Assembly (NCBI GenBank): GCA_025457985.1
Contig: JALOTI010000194.1
Span: 1-5,029, forward strand
Length of the DNA: 5,029 nt
From: Leptospira sp.
GTDB taxonomy: Bacteria; Spirochaetota; Leptospiria; Leptospirales; Leptospiraceae
Direction of reading: 5' to 3'
The notes under the pieces were generated by a model. That model had not been told where the DNA came from. It saw nothing but the letters and a program-made list of their open reading frames with translations, and did no database searches. Below, piece by piece: positions 1 to 5,029 of the stretch. Position 1 is the stretch's first letter; each line of letters opens with the position of its first letter. Both the position numbers and the translations under genes were made by a program.

Positions 1-994
1 TAGCTAGACCAATGGACTCCTTTCTGCTGGGAGAATGGGTTCCAGAAGTGGATTTTCCGATTTCTCGTCCATCTTTCGAGAAAATTGGGAAATTTTCCCT
101 CAGGACGCCGGGTTCCAGGAGGCGCAGACCGACAACTTTTCGTTTCGGTCCTTGTTTTTTGTCATTTAGGATGCGTTCGTAGCCAAAATAGGGCGCCGGT
201 TTCTCTTTTACGATAAAAGCAATCCCCGATTCAACAGGTGACCACTCATCGTTTAACTCATGTCCATAGAGAGGGTATTTTGCCTCCAGTCGTAGTGTAT
301 CTCGTGCACCGAGACCAACAGGGACGAGTCCATATTGCTTCCCAATCTCTAATAGCTGATTCCAAATAACAACACCCAATGAATTGGATGTGTAAATTTC
401 AAAACCATCCTCGCCCGTATAACCAGTTCTAGATACAAGGATCGTTTCATTTTGAAACGAAATTTCTTCAAAATGATAATATAAAATCGAATCCAACTCT
501 CTATTTAAATACTTTGAAAGAATTTCATTGGCTTTTGGTCCTTGTAATGCGATTTGGTGCCAATCTTTACTCTCATTTTTAATAGTTACAAAGGAATTGT
601 TTATCTTTTGCAAATGTGCAGTTACTTTTTCAAAATTGGATGCATTCGAACAAATCATATACTTGGAATCTGAAAATTTATAAACAGTAACATCATCCAC
701 AACACCGCCATCTTCATTTAATACGGCATTGTACTGGACTTGACCCACCTTCATGGAAGAAATCAAATTGCATGTCACTTGTTCTAAAAACTTTAGAACT
801 TCATTCGGATCTGAGCCAGTTACAAATATCTCACCCATATGGGATACATCAAAAAGACCAGCTGCTTGGCGAGTTGCCAAATGTTCTTGAATGATTCCGA
901 TGTATTGAACAGGCATATCCCATCCACCAAATGGAACCATCTTGGCTCCCAATTGTATATGTGTATCATGTAAGGGTGTTTGTTTTAGTTCCAC
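1..994 (-). CDS. gcvT: Glycine cleavage system T protein (aminomethyltransferase), 3' end cut by window
   Basis: GcvT transfers the methylene group from the aminomethyl-lipoyl arm of H protein to tetrahydrofolate, releasing ammonia, in the cytosolic glycine cleavage complex. Reading inward from position 994 gives 331 uninterrupted codons. Visible family motifs are [11 protein letters not shown] (residues 21-31), DVSHMGE (49-55), NEDGGVVDD (93-101, with the Asp at 101 corresponding to the catalytic Asp of the family), LQGP (150-153), [12 protein letters not shown] (190-201), [12 protein letters not shown] (227-238), GVLR (296-299) and STSGTHSP (315-322). Family members are about 365-370 residues, so roughly 35-40 C-terminal residues lie beyond base 1. 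The start is taken as GTG at 994-992 because [10 protein letters not shown] aligns with the usual T-protein N-terminus; the next in-frame ATG (codon 19) would remove conserved sequence. A purine-rich AAAGAAA lies just upstream of the GTG but no strong Shine-Dalgarno is present. gcvH and gcvP often follow gcvT, but they would be outside this window. The family call is very secure. Confidence 0.97.
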   Translation of the reverse strand, partial: MELKQTPLHDTHIQLGAKMVPFGGWDMPVQYIGIIQEHLATRQAAGLFDVSHMGEIFVTGSDPNEVLKFLEQVTCNLISSMKVGQVQYNAVLNEDGGVVDDVTVYKFSDSKYMICSNASNFEKVTAHLQKINNSFVTIKNESKDWHQIALQGPKANEILSKYLNRELDSILYYHFEEISFQNETILVSRTGYTGEDGFEIYTSNSLGVVIWNQLLEIGKQYGLVPVGLGARDTLRLEAKYPLYGHELNDEWSPVESGIAFIVKEKPAPYFGYERILNDKKQGPKRKVVGLRLLEPGVLRENFPIFSKDGREIGKSTSGTHSPSRKESIGLA

Positions 995-1069
995 GTTTCT
1001 TTATTTAAGACTCCCCTTACCATGGAAAAATCTTTTCTTTCATATGGAATTTAATTTTTTAGAAAAACT
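995..1069. promoter_or_regulatory. Divergent intergenic region between gcvT and the MDR gene
   Basis: These 75 bases separate two start codons facing away from each other, so both promoters, or at least their cores, should lie here or inside the opposing gene. The stretch is AT-rich, with a TTTAATTTTTT run near 1050-1060. I could not find a -35/-10 pair good enough to name on either strand. It is too short for a glycine riboswitch ahead of gcvT and no such fold is apparent. Its regulatory role is inferred from gene arrangement only. Confidence 0.4.
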
Positions 1070-2089
1070 ATGCAAAGAGATGTGTATCGAATTTACAAAA
1101 CTGGTTCTATTCAAAATTTAAAACGCGAAAGAGAATCTTTAGAGCCACCAAAAGAAGGTGAAGTACAAATTGAGGTGAAAGCAATTGGTCTCAATTTTGC
1201 CGATGTTTTTTCCGTTTATGGTTTGTATTCGGCAACTCCTAAAGAAAGTTTTATTCCAGGGCTTGAATTTGCTGGAAAAATCGTAAAAATAGGCGGAAAA
1301 TCCAAGTTTTTTAAGGTCGGCGACCCAGTGTTTGGTGTTACCAGATTTGGTGCATACGCAACGCATCTCAATATATCAAGCGATACTATCTTTAAACTTC
1401 CAAAAACTTGGTCCATGGAAGATGGTGCTGCTTTTCCAGTGCAAGCACTCACGGCATACTACGCACTCTATCCATTAGGAAATTTAAAAGATGGTGATAC
1501 GGTTTTAGTTCACAGTGCGGCAGGTGGTGTTGGAATTATGGCTGCACATATTGCAAAAAAAAAGAAAACAACACTCATTGGCCTTGTTGGTGATCCTTCT
1601 AAGATTGAAACATTAAAAAAAGTTGGTTATGATTCATTTTTAGTACGTTCACCATATTTTTTTAAAGATATGAAGGCTATTCTTGGAGAAAAAAAATTAA
1701 ATTTGGTCTTAGAATGTTTGGGTGGAAGTTATTTTAAAGATAGTTATGAGTTACTTTCGCCAACAGGAAGACTTGTAACATACGGAAGTGCAAACTTTAC
1801 ACCATCATATTCCTATCGAAATTGGTTTTCACTAGCTTATAAGTACCTCACAAGACCAAAAATTGATCCTTTAATGATGATTTCAGACAATAAATCAGTG
1901 CTTGGATTCAATTTAATATGGCTTTGGAATGAAATTCCTACATTAAAGAATCATTTTTCGGATTTAATGAAGCTTTCTTTACCAAAACAAACGATTGGAA
2001 GAGAATTTTTATTCGATGAATTGTTGAATGCACTGCAAACATTTCAAAAAGGAAACACAATAGGTAAGGTTGTAGTACGTATTCCGTAG
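1070..2089 (+). CDS. VAT1-like zinc-independent quinone oxidoreductase (MDR superfamily)
   Basis: This is a complete 339-residue medium-chain dehydrogenase/reductase, predicted cytosolic and NAD(P)H-dependent. An N-terminal GroES-like domain (about residues 1-125) carries GLNFADV (40-46), IPGLEFAGKI (62-71) and GDPVFGV (84-90). The Rossmann domain carries VLVHSAAGGVG (145-155), the cofactor-binding glycine motif in the AAGGVG form typical of quinone oxidoreductases rather than the GxGxxG of zinc alcohol dehydrogenases. The cysteine/histidine ligands of zinc enzymes are absent. Segments QALTAYYALYPLGNLKDGD (125-143), PTGRLVTYGSANF (231-243) and LGFNLIWL (278-285) resemble the VAT1 branch, including the GKVVV ending. 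Length is normal for the family. The start is ATG 1070; an AGAAAAAC stretch precedes it but no clear ribosome binding site. The physiological substrate cannot be told from sequence. The gene is divergent from gcvT, and no strong terminator follows, so some readthrough toward the Lys/Ala micro-gene is possible. Confidence 0.92.
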   Translation: MQRDVYRIYKTGSIQNLKRERESLEPPKEGEVQIEVKAIGLNFADVFSVYGLYSATPKESFIPGLEFAGKIVKIGGKSKFFKVGDPVFGVTRFGAYATHLNISSDTIFKLPKTWSMEDGAAFPVQALTAYYALYPLGNLKDGDTVLVHSAAGGVGIMAAHIAKKKKTTLIGLVGDPSKIETLKKVGYDSFLVRSPYFFKDMKAILGEKKLNLVLECLGGSYFKDSYELLSPTGRLVTYGSANFTPSYSYRNWFSLAYKYLTRPKIDPLMMISDNKSVLGFNLIWLWNEIPTLKNHFSDLMKLSLPKQTIGREFLFDELLNALQTFQKGNTIGKVVVRIP

Positions 2090-2122
2090 AATGAGTATTA
2101 GTCTGTTTTTTTATTTTGAATA

Positions 2123-2147
2123 AAATTTTATCTAAAAAATAAAATTT
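2123..2147. repeat. AT-only inverted repeat after the MDR gene
   Basis: AAATTTTAT (2123-2131) and its perfect reverse complement ATAAAATTT (2139-2147) flank a 7-base spacer. It sits in an almost entirely A/T stretch (about 2107-2165), where such repeats arise easily by chance. It has no G/C pairs and no T-run directly after it, so I do not call it a terminator. It could be an AT-rich upstream element or a protein site for the small gene that follows. Confidence 0.35.
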
Positions 2148-2148
2148 C

Positions 2149-2178
2149 TTTACAATAAAAATGATATGAATTAATTAT
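2149..2178 (+). promoter_or_regulatory. Candidate sigma-70 promoter for the Lys/Ala micro-gene
   Basis: TTTACA (2149-2154, five of six matches to TTGACA) is followed after 18 bases by AATTAT (2173-2178, four of six matches to TATAAT, including the key second A and final T). This would start a transcript near 2185, leaving a leader of about 65 bases before the ATG at 2249. The AT-rich DNA just upstream could act as an UP element. In such AT-rich sequence partial matches are common, so this is a candidate only. Confidence 0.3.
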
Positions 2179-2235
2179 GTCGTATCAATTCACTTCATGT
2201 TTGCCAAGGACAGATGGGTTTTGAAATCAAAAGAT

Positions 2236-2240
2236 AAGGA
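2236..2240 (+). promoter_or_regulatory. Ribosome binding site of the Lys/Ala micro-gene
   Basis: AAGGA lies 8 bases before the ATG at 2249. This is one of the clearest Shine-Dalgarno sites in the window and is a main reason for treating the very short reading frame as a real gene. Confidence 0.7.
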
Positions 2241-2248
2241 CGATCACA

Positions 2249-2323
2249 ATGGTTGCTAAAAAGAAAGCCGCAAAAAAGAAAGCAGCAAAGAAAAAAGCTG
2301 CAAAGAAAAAAGCTAAGAAATAA
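2249..2323 (+). CDS. 24-residue Lys/Ala-repeat basic micro-protein (histone H1-tail-like)
   Basis: The peptide starts MVAKKKAAKKKAA and continues with the same period to ...AKK: 14 Lys, 8 Ala, one Val and the initiator Met. The units A-K-K-K-A are encoded four times by 15-base blocks that differ only at third codon positions (AAA/AAG, GCT/GCC/GCA), which argues that the protein is what is maintained. A ribosome binding site lies 8 bases upstream and an intrinsic terminator follows 46 bases after the stop, so it looks like a stand-alone transcription unit. Composition matches the Lys/Ala-rich tails of linker histone H1 and bacterial H1-like proteins, which bind nucleic acid through charge. A role in binding DNA or RNA, perhaps nucleoid compaction, is inference. 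There is no folded domain, signal peptide or membrane segment. An alternative is that the RNA is the functional product. I do not recognise a named gene. Confidence 0.72.
   Translation: MVAKKKAAKKKAAKKKAAKKKAKK
2255..2314 (+). repeat. Four tandem 15-bp coding repeats (A-K-K-K-A units)
   Basis: Four in-frame 15-base blocks begin at 2255, 2270, 2285 and 2300. The last two are identical (GCAAAGAAAAAAGCT), while the first two differ from them by synonymous changes only. The strand is almost purely purine. Copy number could change by replication slippage without shifting the reading frame, because each unit is five codons. Confidence 0.85.
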
Positions 2324-2340
2324 CTTAGTGTTTATGCTTT

Positions 2341-2357
2341 CTCCGATTCTGTCGGAG
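2341..2357 (+). other. Small stem-loop in the 3' UTR of the micro-gene
   Basis: CTCCGA (2341-2346) pairs perfectly with TCGGAG (2352-2357) around a TTCTG loop. There is no T-run after it, so it is not a terminator on its own. It sits 12 bases upstream of the real terminator hairpin and may protect the mRNA 3' end or belong to a structured RNA. Confidence 0.5.
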
Positions 2358-2369
2358 TAAGATTGTGTG

Positions 2370-2394
2370 AACCCGCAAAACCTGCGGGTTTTTT
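2370..2394 (+). terminator. Strong intrinsic terminator after the micro-gene
   Basis: AACCCGCA (2370-2377) pairs perfectly with TGCGGGTT (2383-2390) around a 5-base loop AAACC, and the 3' arm runs into six T residues (2389-2394). This is a classic rho-independent terminator on the plus strand. On the minus strand the hairpin is followed by CACAC rather than T, so it should act in one direction only. Confidence 0.9.
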
Positions 2395-2416
2395 CATTTT
2401 TGGGGGTGTTCTCCCT

Positions 2417-2438
2417 AAAAAAATCAGGCAATTGCCCG
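2417..2438 (-). terminator. Probable weak terminator of the three-gene minus operon
   Basis: Read on the minus strand, CGGGC-AATT-GCCTG (2438-2425) can form a 5-bp stem with one G-U pair and a 4-base loop. After one A come seven T residues (2423-2417). The stem overlaps the last codons and the TGA stop of the 205-residue gene. The stem is short, so the call rests largely on the T-run and the position at the operon end. Confidence 0.4.
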
Positions 2439-3041
2439 CGTAAATCCTCTTCTAGTCATCAGAAAGCCTGCTTTTCGGTCTGTATTTGCCTTCTCGATGC
2501 CAATAAACTGGAAATGATCCTTCTTGTTGATCGAATCGAACAAGGATCGAAGCAGTGAATCCATATTCGGATGAATAACATTTCGGTAGTCCTTTTTAGA
2601 GTTGTCTTTACTCCAAATTTCTAGATGATCCGACTCAGGTAATTTTAAAATCAATGAGGGAAGGTCATACCGTTTCATTAGGACATGGCAAACATCTTCA
2701 AATCCAATCTCAGTTATGGAATTAAAATCAAAGTAAACGAGCAGATAGAGAATGTTTGTCGGTTCTAATTTTCCATTTTCATCTGGGATTTTTTGTATTC
2801 CATCCAGCACGATATAGCGTAAATTCTTCGTTTGTATCCAAAGTTTCTGATCTTCATGGCGCTTTAGGTTCACTTCTTCCGAAAATCTTTTTTGAAAGAC
2901 AGTTGATAGAAAAAAACCGGTAGAATCTTTTCTTTCTTCTAAGATTCTATCAAGTGAAAAGGGTTCAAACTCGATGTTGAAGAATTTAGTGTAAGTTTCG
3001 GCCATATCAATTTGAAAATCGGCCGAAACATTAGAACTCAT
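2424..3041 (-). CDS. Hypothetical protein, 205 residues, last gene of the SUFU-containing operon
   Basis: I do not recognise this protein. It has no signal peptide or obvious membrane segment and reads as a soluble cytosolic alpha/beta protein. Visible stretches are a Glu/Lys-rich first third, a hydrophobic strand-like NILYLLVYFDF (96-106), a helix-like segment FEDVCHVLMKRY (114-125), LPSLILKLP (127-135), and a basic C-terminus after residue 188 (RKAGF, TRRGFTRAIA). There is a single cysteine (118). The ATG at 3041 lies 10 bases after the stop of the upstream SUFU-like gene, so the two are probably co-transcribed and translationally linked; no Shine-Dalgarno is visible in the AAAAAATCTAA gap. 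Codon 13 (Met) is an alternative start but has no better site. The gene is real by length, codon use like its neighbours and operon packing; its function is unknown. Confidence 0.82.
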   Translation of the reverse strand: MSSNVSADFQIDMAETYTKFFNIEFEPFSLDRILEERKDSTGFFLSTVFQKRFSEEVNLKRHEDQKLWIQTKNLRYIVLDGIQKIPDENGKLEPTNILYLLVYFDFNSITEIGFEDVCHVLMKRYDLPSLILKLPESDHLEIWSKDNSKKDYRNVIHPNMDSLLRSLFDSINKKDHFQFIGIEKANTDRKAGFLMTRRGFTRAIA

Positions 3042-3051
3042 TTAGATTTTT

Positions 3052-4194
3052 TTAAAATTCTAACATCCTTCTTTCGGATTCATGATAAAAGGATAGCCCT
3101 TCTTTCTTCCACGTATCCCAAAATTTTAGCGAACCTTCTCTCATAAAACAAATCCGTTCTTCTGTAGATATTGGAGTTAGGAAAAGAAAATTAGCTCTAT
3201 GTCCATTCTCTGTAATCAAACCAACTAAATTTGGGAGAGAATCACTTGATGATTCCAACAATTCTTCTGTAAGATTTCTAAAAACAAACCAGTTGAAATC
3301 CAAATACAATTGATCTGGATCTTTTCTTGGGTTTTGAATTGTGTGGGAATGACCAAACCAAATTCCAGTATTCCAAGGAAACTTGACCATCTCACCAAGA
3401 ACATGTTGGATCCATGTTTCGGATTTATCTTCTGAATCTTTGGGAATTTGGATTGCAAAGACGAGTTCAATCCTTGCATAGTCTTCAAAATTTTTATGAT
3501 AGAGTTCGATGGATGGTTGGTTTTGAACACTCATACCAATGGTTGAAAAGATACGAACTCCCGGAAATTCCTTGGGAGAAAAGGAGGCAATTCCGAGTGA
3601 TGGATACTTTCCTCCATCTGCAGACCAATATTTTGTATGCTTGCCTAATTTTGATTCCAAAAAATCCAATCGAAGACTCTGTGCTTTTTTCCAATGGTCT
3701 TTTTCAGAGACAGATTCCCAAAACTTACGACTGAGTTTGGATCGTTCAGCAATTACGCCATTATTAGGATCTCCTAAAGGAGATGCGGCAATCGCATTCT
3801 CCTTGGCTTCACGTGCGTAACCATGGATGCCCTTGACACCCGACCAAGGTGGAAGGTAGGCTATGAGTTCTTCATCTAAGAATAAAAAAACGGAATCTCC
3901 TTCTTCAGACCAAATGAAGTGAATTTGGTCTTCATTAAAACTGGGAAGTCCTTTGGGATTTGTGACTTCTGCAACTGTAAGAATAGGTGCAAGGCCTCTA
4001 TCAAAATCTTCTGGGTCTCTCTCCGCAGGAGCATCGATTAAATTACGTATCCAAAGTGATTTCATTGGCCACTCAGGGTTGTTATGTGACTGGAGGTAGA
4101 GGTAGATGGTTCTTCCATCGTCTTCTAAGAAGGCTGTGAAAGAACCATATGGATTTGCTTCTTGGTAAATAACCTTAGGAATATTCTGATTCAT
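3052..4194 (-). CDS. SUFU-like (suppressor of fused) domain protein, 380 residues
   Basis: Two regions are visible. The N-terminal part (about 1-125) is rich in beta-like aromatic/acidic strands (TIYLYLQSH 29-37, IHFIWSEEGDSVFLFLDEEL 91-110, LPPWSGVKGIHGY 114-126) and matches nothing I can name. The C-terminal part (about 208-355) resembles the SUFU family: FSTIGMS (216-222), ARIELVFAI (240-248), a tryptophan-containing helix WIQHVLGEMVKFPW (261-274), GIWFGHSHTI (277-286) and LFLTPISTEER (337-347). These correspond to the family's TxGxS, ELV, GH and 'PIT-xE' features. SUFU binds Gli proteins in animals; in bacteria SUFU members are frequently immunity or antitoxin proteins of toxin systems. 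That role is only a possibility here, since no toxin is visible. There is no signal peptide, so it is probably cytosolic. Its ATG overlaps the stop of the preceding gene (TAATG), with no separate ribosome binding site, implying translational coupling. Confidence 0.75.
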   Translation of the reverse strand: MNQNIPKVIYQEANPYGSFTAFLEDDGRTIYLYLQSHNNPEWPMKSLWIRNLIDAPAERDPEDFDRGLAPILTVAEVTNPKGLPSFNEDQIHFIWSEEGDSVFLFLDEELIAYLPPWSGVKGIHGYAREAKENAIAASPLGDPNNGVIAERSKLSRKFWESVSEKDHWKKAQSLRLDFLESKLGKHTKYWSADGGKYPSLGIASFSPKEFPGVRIFSTIGMSVQNQPSIELYHKNFEDYARIELVFAIQIPKDSEDKSETWIQHVLGEMVKFPWNTGIWFGHSHTIQNPRKDPDQLYLDFNWFVFRNLTEELLESSSDSLPNLVGLITENGHRANFLFLTPISTEERICFMREGSLKFWDTWKKEGLSFYHESERRMLEF

Positions 4195-4430
4195 TAAAAT
4201 TTATGTGGAACAATTCTTTCTTTAAACGTTTCGAGTAGTTTGTGAATGGTCTCATCCATCCCTGGTTCGATGTAAATGTCAGGGTAGTATGCAGAAGCAT
4301 TTCGAAGTCCAATGAGCTCAGGCTCATTCCACTTTCGATACGATTTGAGAGATTGAATTACTTCTGACGATGGTGCTTTGTTTTCTTTTTTTGCGTCGAT
4401 GAATGCTTGCACGGTTCGAGTAGGTGTCAT
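4194..4430 (-). CDS. Hypothetical small protein, 78 residues, first gene of the operon
   Basis: The protein begins MTPTRTVQAFIDAKKENK and is a small, charged, probably helical cytosolic protein with an aromatic patch NASAYYPDIYIEPG around residues 44-57 and a final helix IHKLLETFKERIVPHKF. I do not recognise a family. The frame is open further upstream to an ATG at 4574, but that extension (48 residues, Phe/Cys/Trp-rich) would run across the alkB start and its ribosome binding site and looks unlike coding sequence, so I start at ATG 4430-4428. No Shine-Dalgarno precedes this ATG. Its stop overlaps the start of the SUFU-like gene by one base. The close packing makes it the probable promoter-proximal member of a three-gene unit. 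Confidence 0.68.
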   Translation of the reverse strand: MTPTRTVQAFIDAKKENKAPSSEVIQSLKSYRKWNEPELIGLRNASAYYPDIYIEPGMDETIHKLLETFKERIVPHKF

Positions 4431-4533
4431 ACAAAAGGTAGTATCTCTCGCACGATTGGGAATCCAACCAAAATTTCTGAAAAAAAACCAAAAAGATAAC
4501 TTGGTTCGGACTGGAATTATTGAGGGGAAAAAA
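4431..4533. promoter_or_regulatory. Divergent promoter region between alkB and the SUFU operon, with short repeats
   Basis: This 103-bp gap must hold the alkB promoter and probably that of the three-gene operon. AACCAAAA occurs at 4466-4473 and again at 4486-4493, exactly 20 bp apart. TTGGTT (4501-4506) is the inverse of AACCAA. For the minus strand, GATACT (4448-4443) sits about 12 bases before the ATG at 4430 and could be a -10 element giving a very short leader. No convincing -35/-10 pair was found for alkB. An operator role for the repeats is inference. Confidence 0.35.
4522..4527 (+). promoter_or_regulatory. Ribosome binding site of alkB
   Basis: GAGGGG lies 6 bases upstream of the ATG at 4534, separated by an all-A spacer. 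It is a strong Shine-Dalgarno and fixes the alkB start; the only nearby in-frame alternative upstream is a TTG at 4501 without such a site. Confidence 0.8.
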
Positions 4534-5029
4534 ATGCACGATTGGTTGTTTCCGCAAAACCCTAGACATAACATCCTCCCTTATGATGGAGAGGCTTATT
4601 ATTTTGGAAAATTGTTCTCAGGATCCCAAACGCAGACCTACTTCCAAACATTGTATGAAACGATTGATTGGGCTCGGGACGAGTTAGTTCTCTACGGAAA
4701 AAAGATCACTACAAAAAGGAAAGTAGCTTGGTACGGAGACTCTAAATTTGAGTATTCCTACTCTGGGAGTAAAAAATTAGCCAATCAATGGACAAGTACG
4801 CTTCTTGAATTGAAAGAGATTGTTGAGAAGGTCGCATCCGATTCATTTAACTCATGCTTATTGAACCTATACCATTCTGGAGAAGAGGGTATGTCCTGGC
4901 ATAGCGATGATGAGGATTCCTTGCTAAAAAACGGAAAGATTTTTTCTTTGAGTTTTGGTGCTGAACGTAGATTTTTATTCAGGCACAAACTCAAAAAAGA
5001 AACAATTGCAATTGATCTTGAAGATGGGA
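4534..5029 (+). CDS. alkB: AlkB-family 2-oxoglutarate/Fe(II)-dependent dioxygenase, 3' end cut by window
   Basis: AlkB enzymes repair alkylated bases such as 1-methyladenine and 3-methylcytosine in DNA or RNA by oxidative demethylation, using Fe(II), oxygen and 2-oxoglutarate. The visible 165 residues include KRKVAWYGD (61-69) and YSYSG (74-78), a nucleotide-recognition segment typical of the ALKBH2/ALKBH3-like branch. They also include NLYHSGEEGMSWHSDDE (111-127) with the iron-binding HxD pair (His123, Asp125), then IFSLSFGAERRFLFRHK (136-152). The distal iron-binding His and the C-terminal RxNxTFR-type 2-oxoglutarate-binding arginines would lie past base 5029. Members of this branch run about 200 residues, so some 35-45 residues are missing. 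The gene has a strong ribosome binding site and is divergent from the SUFU-like operon. Whether it is damage-induced cannot be judged; no regulator site is recognised. The family call is secure; substrate preference is inferred from the family. Confidence 0.94.
   Translation, partial: MHDWLFPQNPRHNILPYDGEAYYFGKLFSGSQTQTYFQTLYETIDWARDELVLYGKKITTKRKVAWYGDSKFEYSYSGSKKLANQWTSTLLELKEIVEKVASDSFNSCLLNLYHSGEEGMSWHSDDEDSLLKNGKIFSLSFGAERRFLFRHKLKKETIAIDLEDG

Noticed and set aside
995..1069. Possible glycine riboswitch upstream of gcvT
   Set aside because: The gap is only 75 bases and no paired G/C-rich aptamer-like helices are visible.
1139..1452. Minus-strand open frames opposite the MDR gene
   Set aside because: The plus-strand protein is clearly conserved across this region, so these are antisense shadows.
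2197..2259. A 20-codon frame (starting MFAKDRW) overlapping the start of the Lys/Ala micro-gene
   Set aside because: No ribosome binding site precedes it and it runs out of frame into the micro-gene; it could be a leader peptide but nothing beyond its openness supports it.
2249..2323. Micro-gene repeats read as a CRISPR-like or mobile-element repeat
   Set aside because: The units are contiguous without spacers, keep the reading frame, and vary only at wobble positions, so they are a coding tandem repeat.
2195..2558. Open frames on both strands spanning the micro-gene and the end of the 205-residue gene
   Set aside because: They read through terminator hairpins and, on the minus strand, give a Phe/Cys/Leu-rich string that is simply the complement of the Lys/Ala repeat.
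3225..3820. Several open frames of 66-106 codons on both strands inside the SUFU-like gene
   Set aside because: They lie wholly within the longer gene, show no family motifs and have composition expected of out-of-frame translations.
4431..4574. N-terminal extension of the 78-residue gene to an ATG at 4574 (126 residues)
   Set aside because: It would overlap the alkB start and ribosome binding site, and the extra 48 residues are Phe/Cys/Trp-rich and unlike coding sequence; it looks like chance open frame.
4785..4994. 69-codon minus-strand frame opposite alkB
   Set aside because: It is antisense to the well-supported AlkB catalytic region and has no ribosome binding site or recognisable product.

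Overview
This is a compact, AT-rich bacterial chromosome segment with six protein-coding genes (two running off the ends) and one 24-residue micro-gene. Gene content and base composition, with weak Shine-Dalgarno sites on several genes, suggest a spirochaete of the genus Leptospira, perhaps the saprophytic branch. That assignment is inference from overall look and protein flavour, not from a marker gene.

Left part (1-2089): the 5' 331 codons of gcvT (glycine cleavage T protein) lie on the minus strand. Across a 75-bp gap a VAT1-like, zinc-independent quinone oxidoreductase/MDR protein lies on the plus strand. Middle (2090-2440): an AT-rich stretch leads into a small plus-strand unit with a candidate promoter and a clear ribosome binding site. 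It encodes an almost pure Lys/Ala peptide built on a 5-residue AAKKK period, and is followed by two hairpins, the second a textbook intrinsic terminator. A weaker minus-strand terminator sits just beyond, so transcription converges here.

Right part (2424-4430): three minus-strand genes are packed as an apparent operon with a 1-base overlap (TAATG) and a 10-base gap. In transcription order they are a 78-aa unknown protein, a 380-aa protein whose C-terminal half resembles the SUFU (suppressor of fused) family, and a 205-aa unknown protein. Divergent from this operon, at 4534 to the right edge, is an AlkB-family 2-oxoglutarate/Fe(II) dioxygenase with a strong ribosome binding site, cut by the window end.

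The housekeeping genes (gcvT, the MDR gene, alkB) look ordinary. The two parts most worth attention are the free-standing Lys/Ala micro-protein, whose repeat units differ only at third codon positions, and the SUFU-containing three-gene operon, two of whose members I do not recognise. No mobile element, CRISPR array, tRNA or rRNA is visible.
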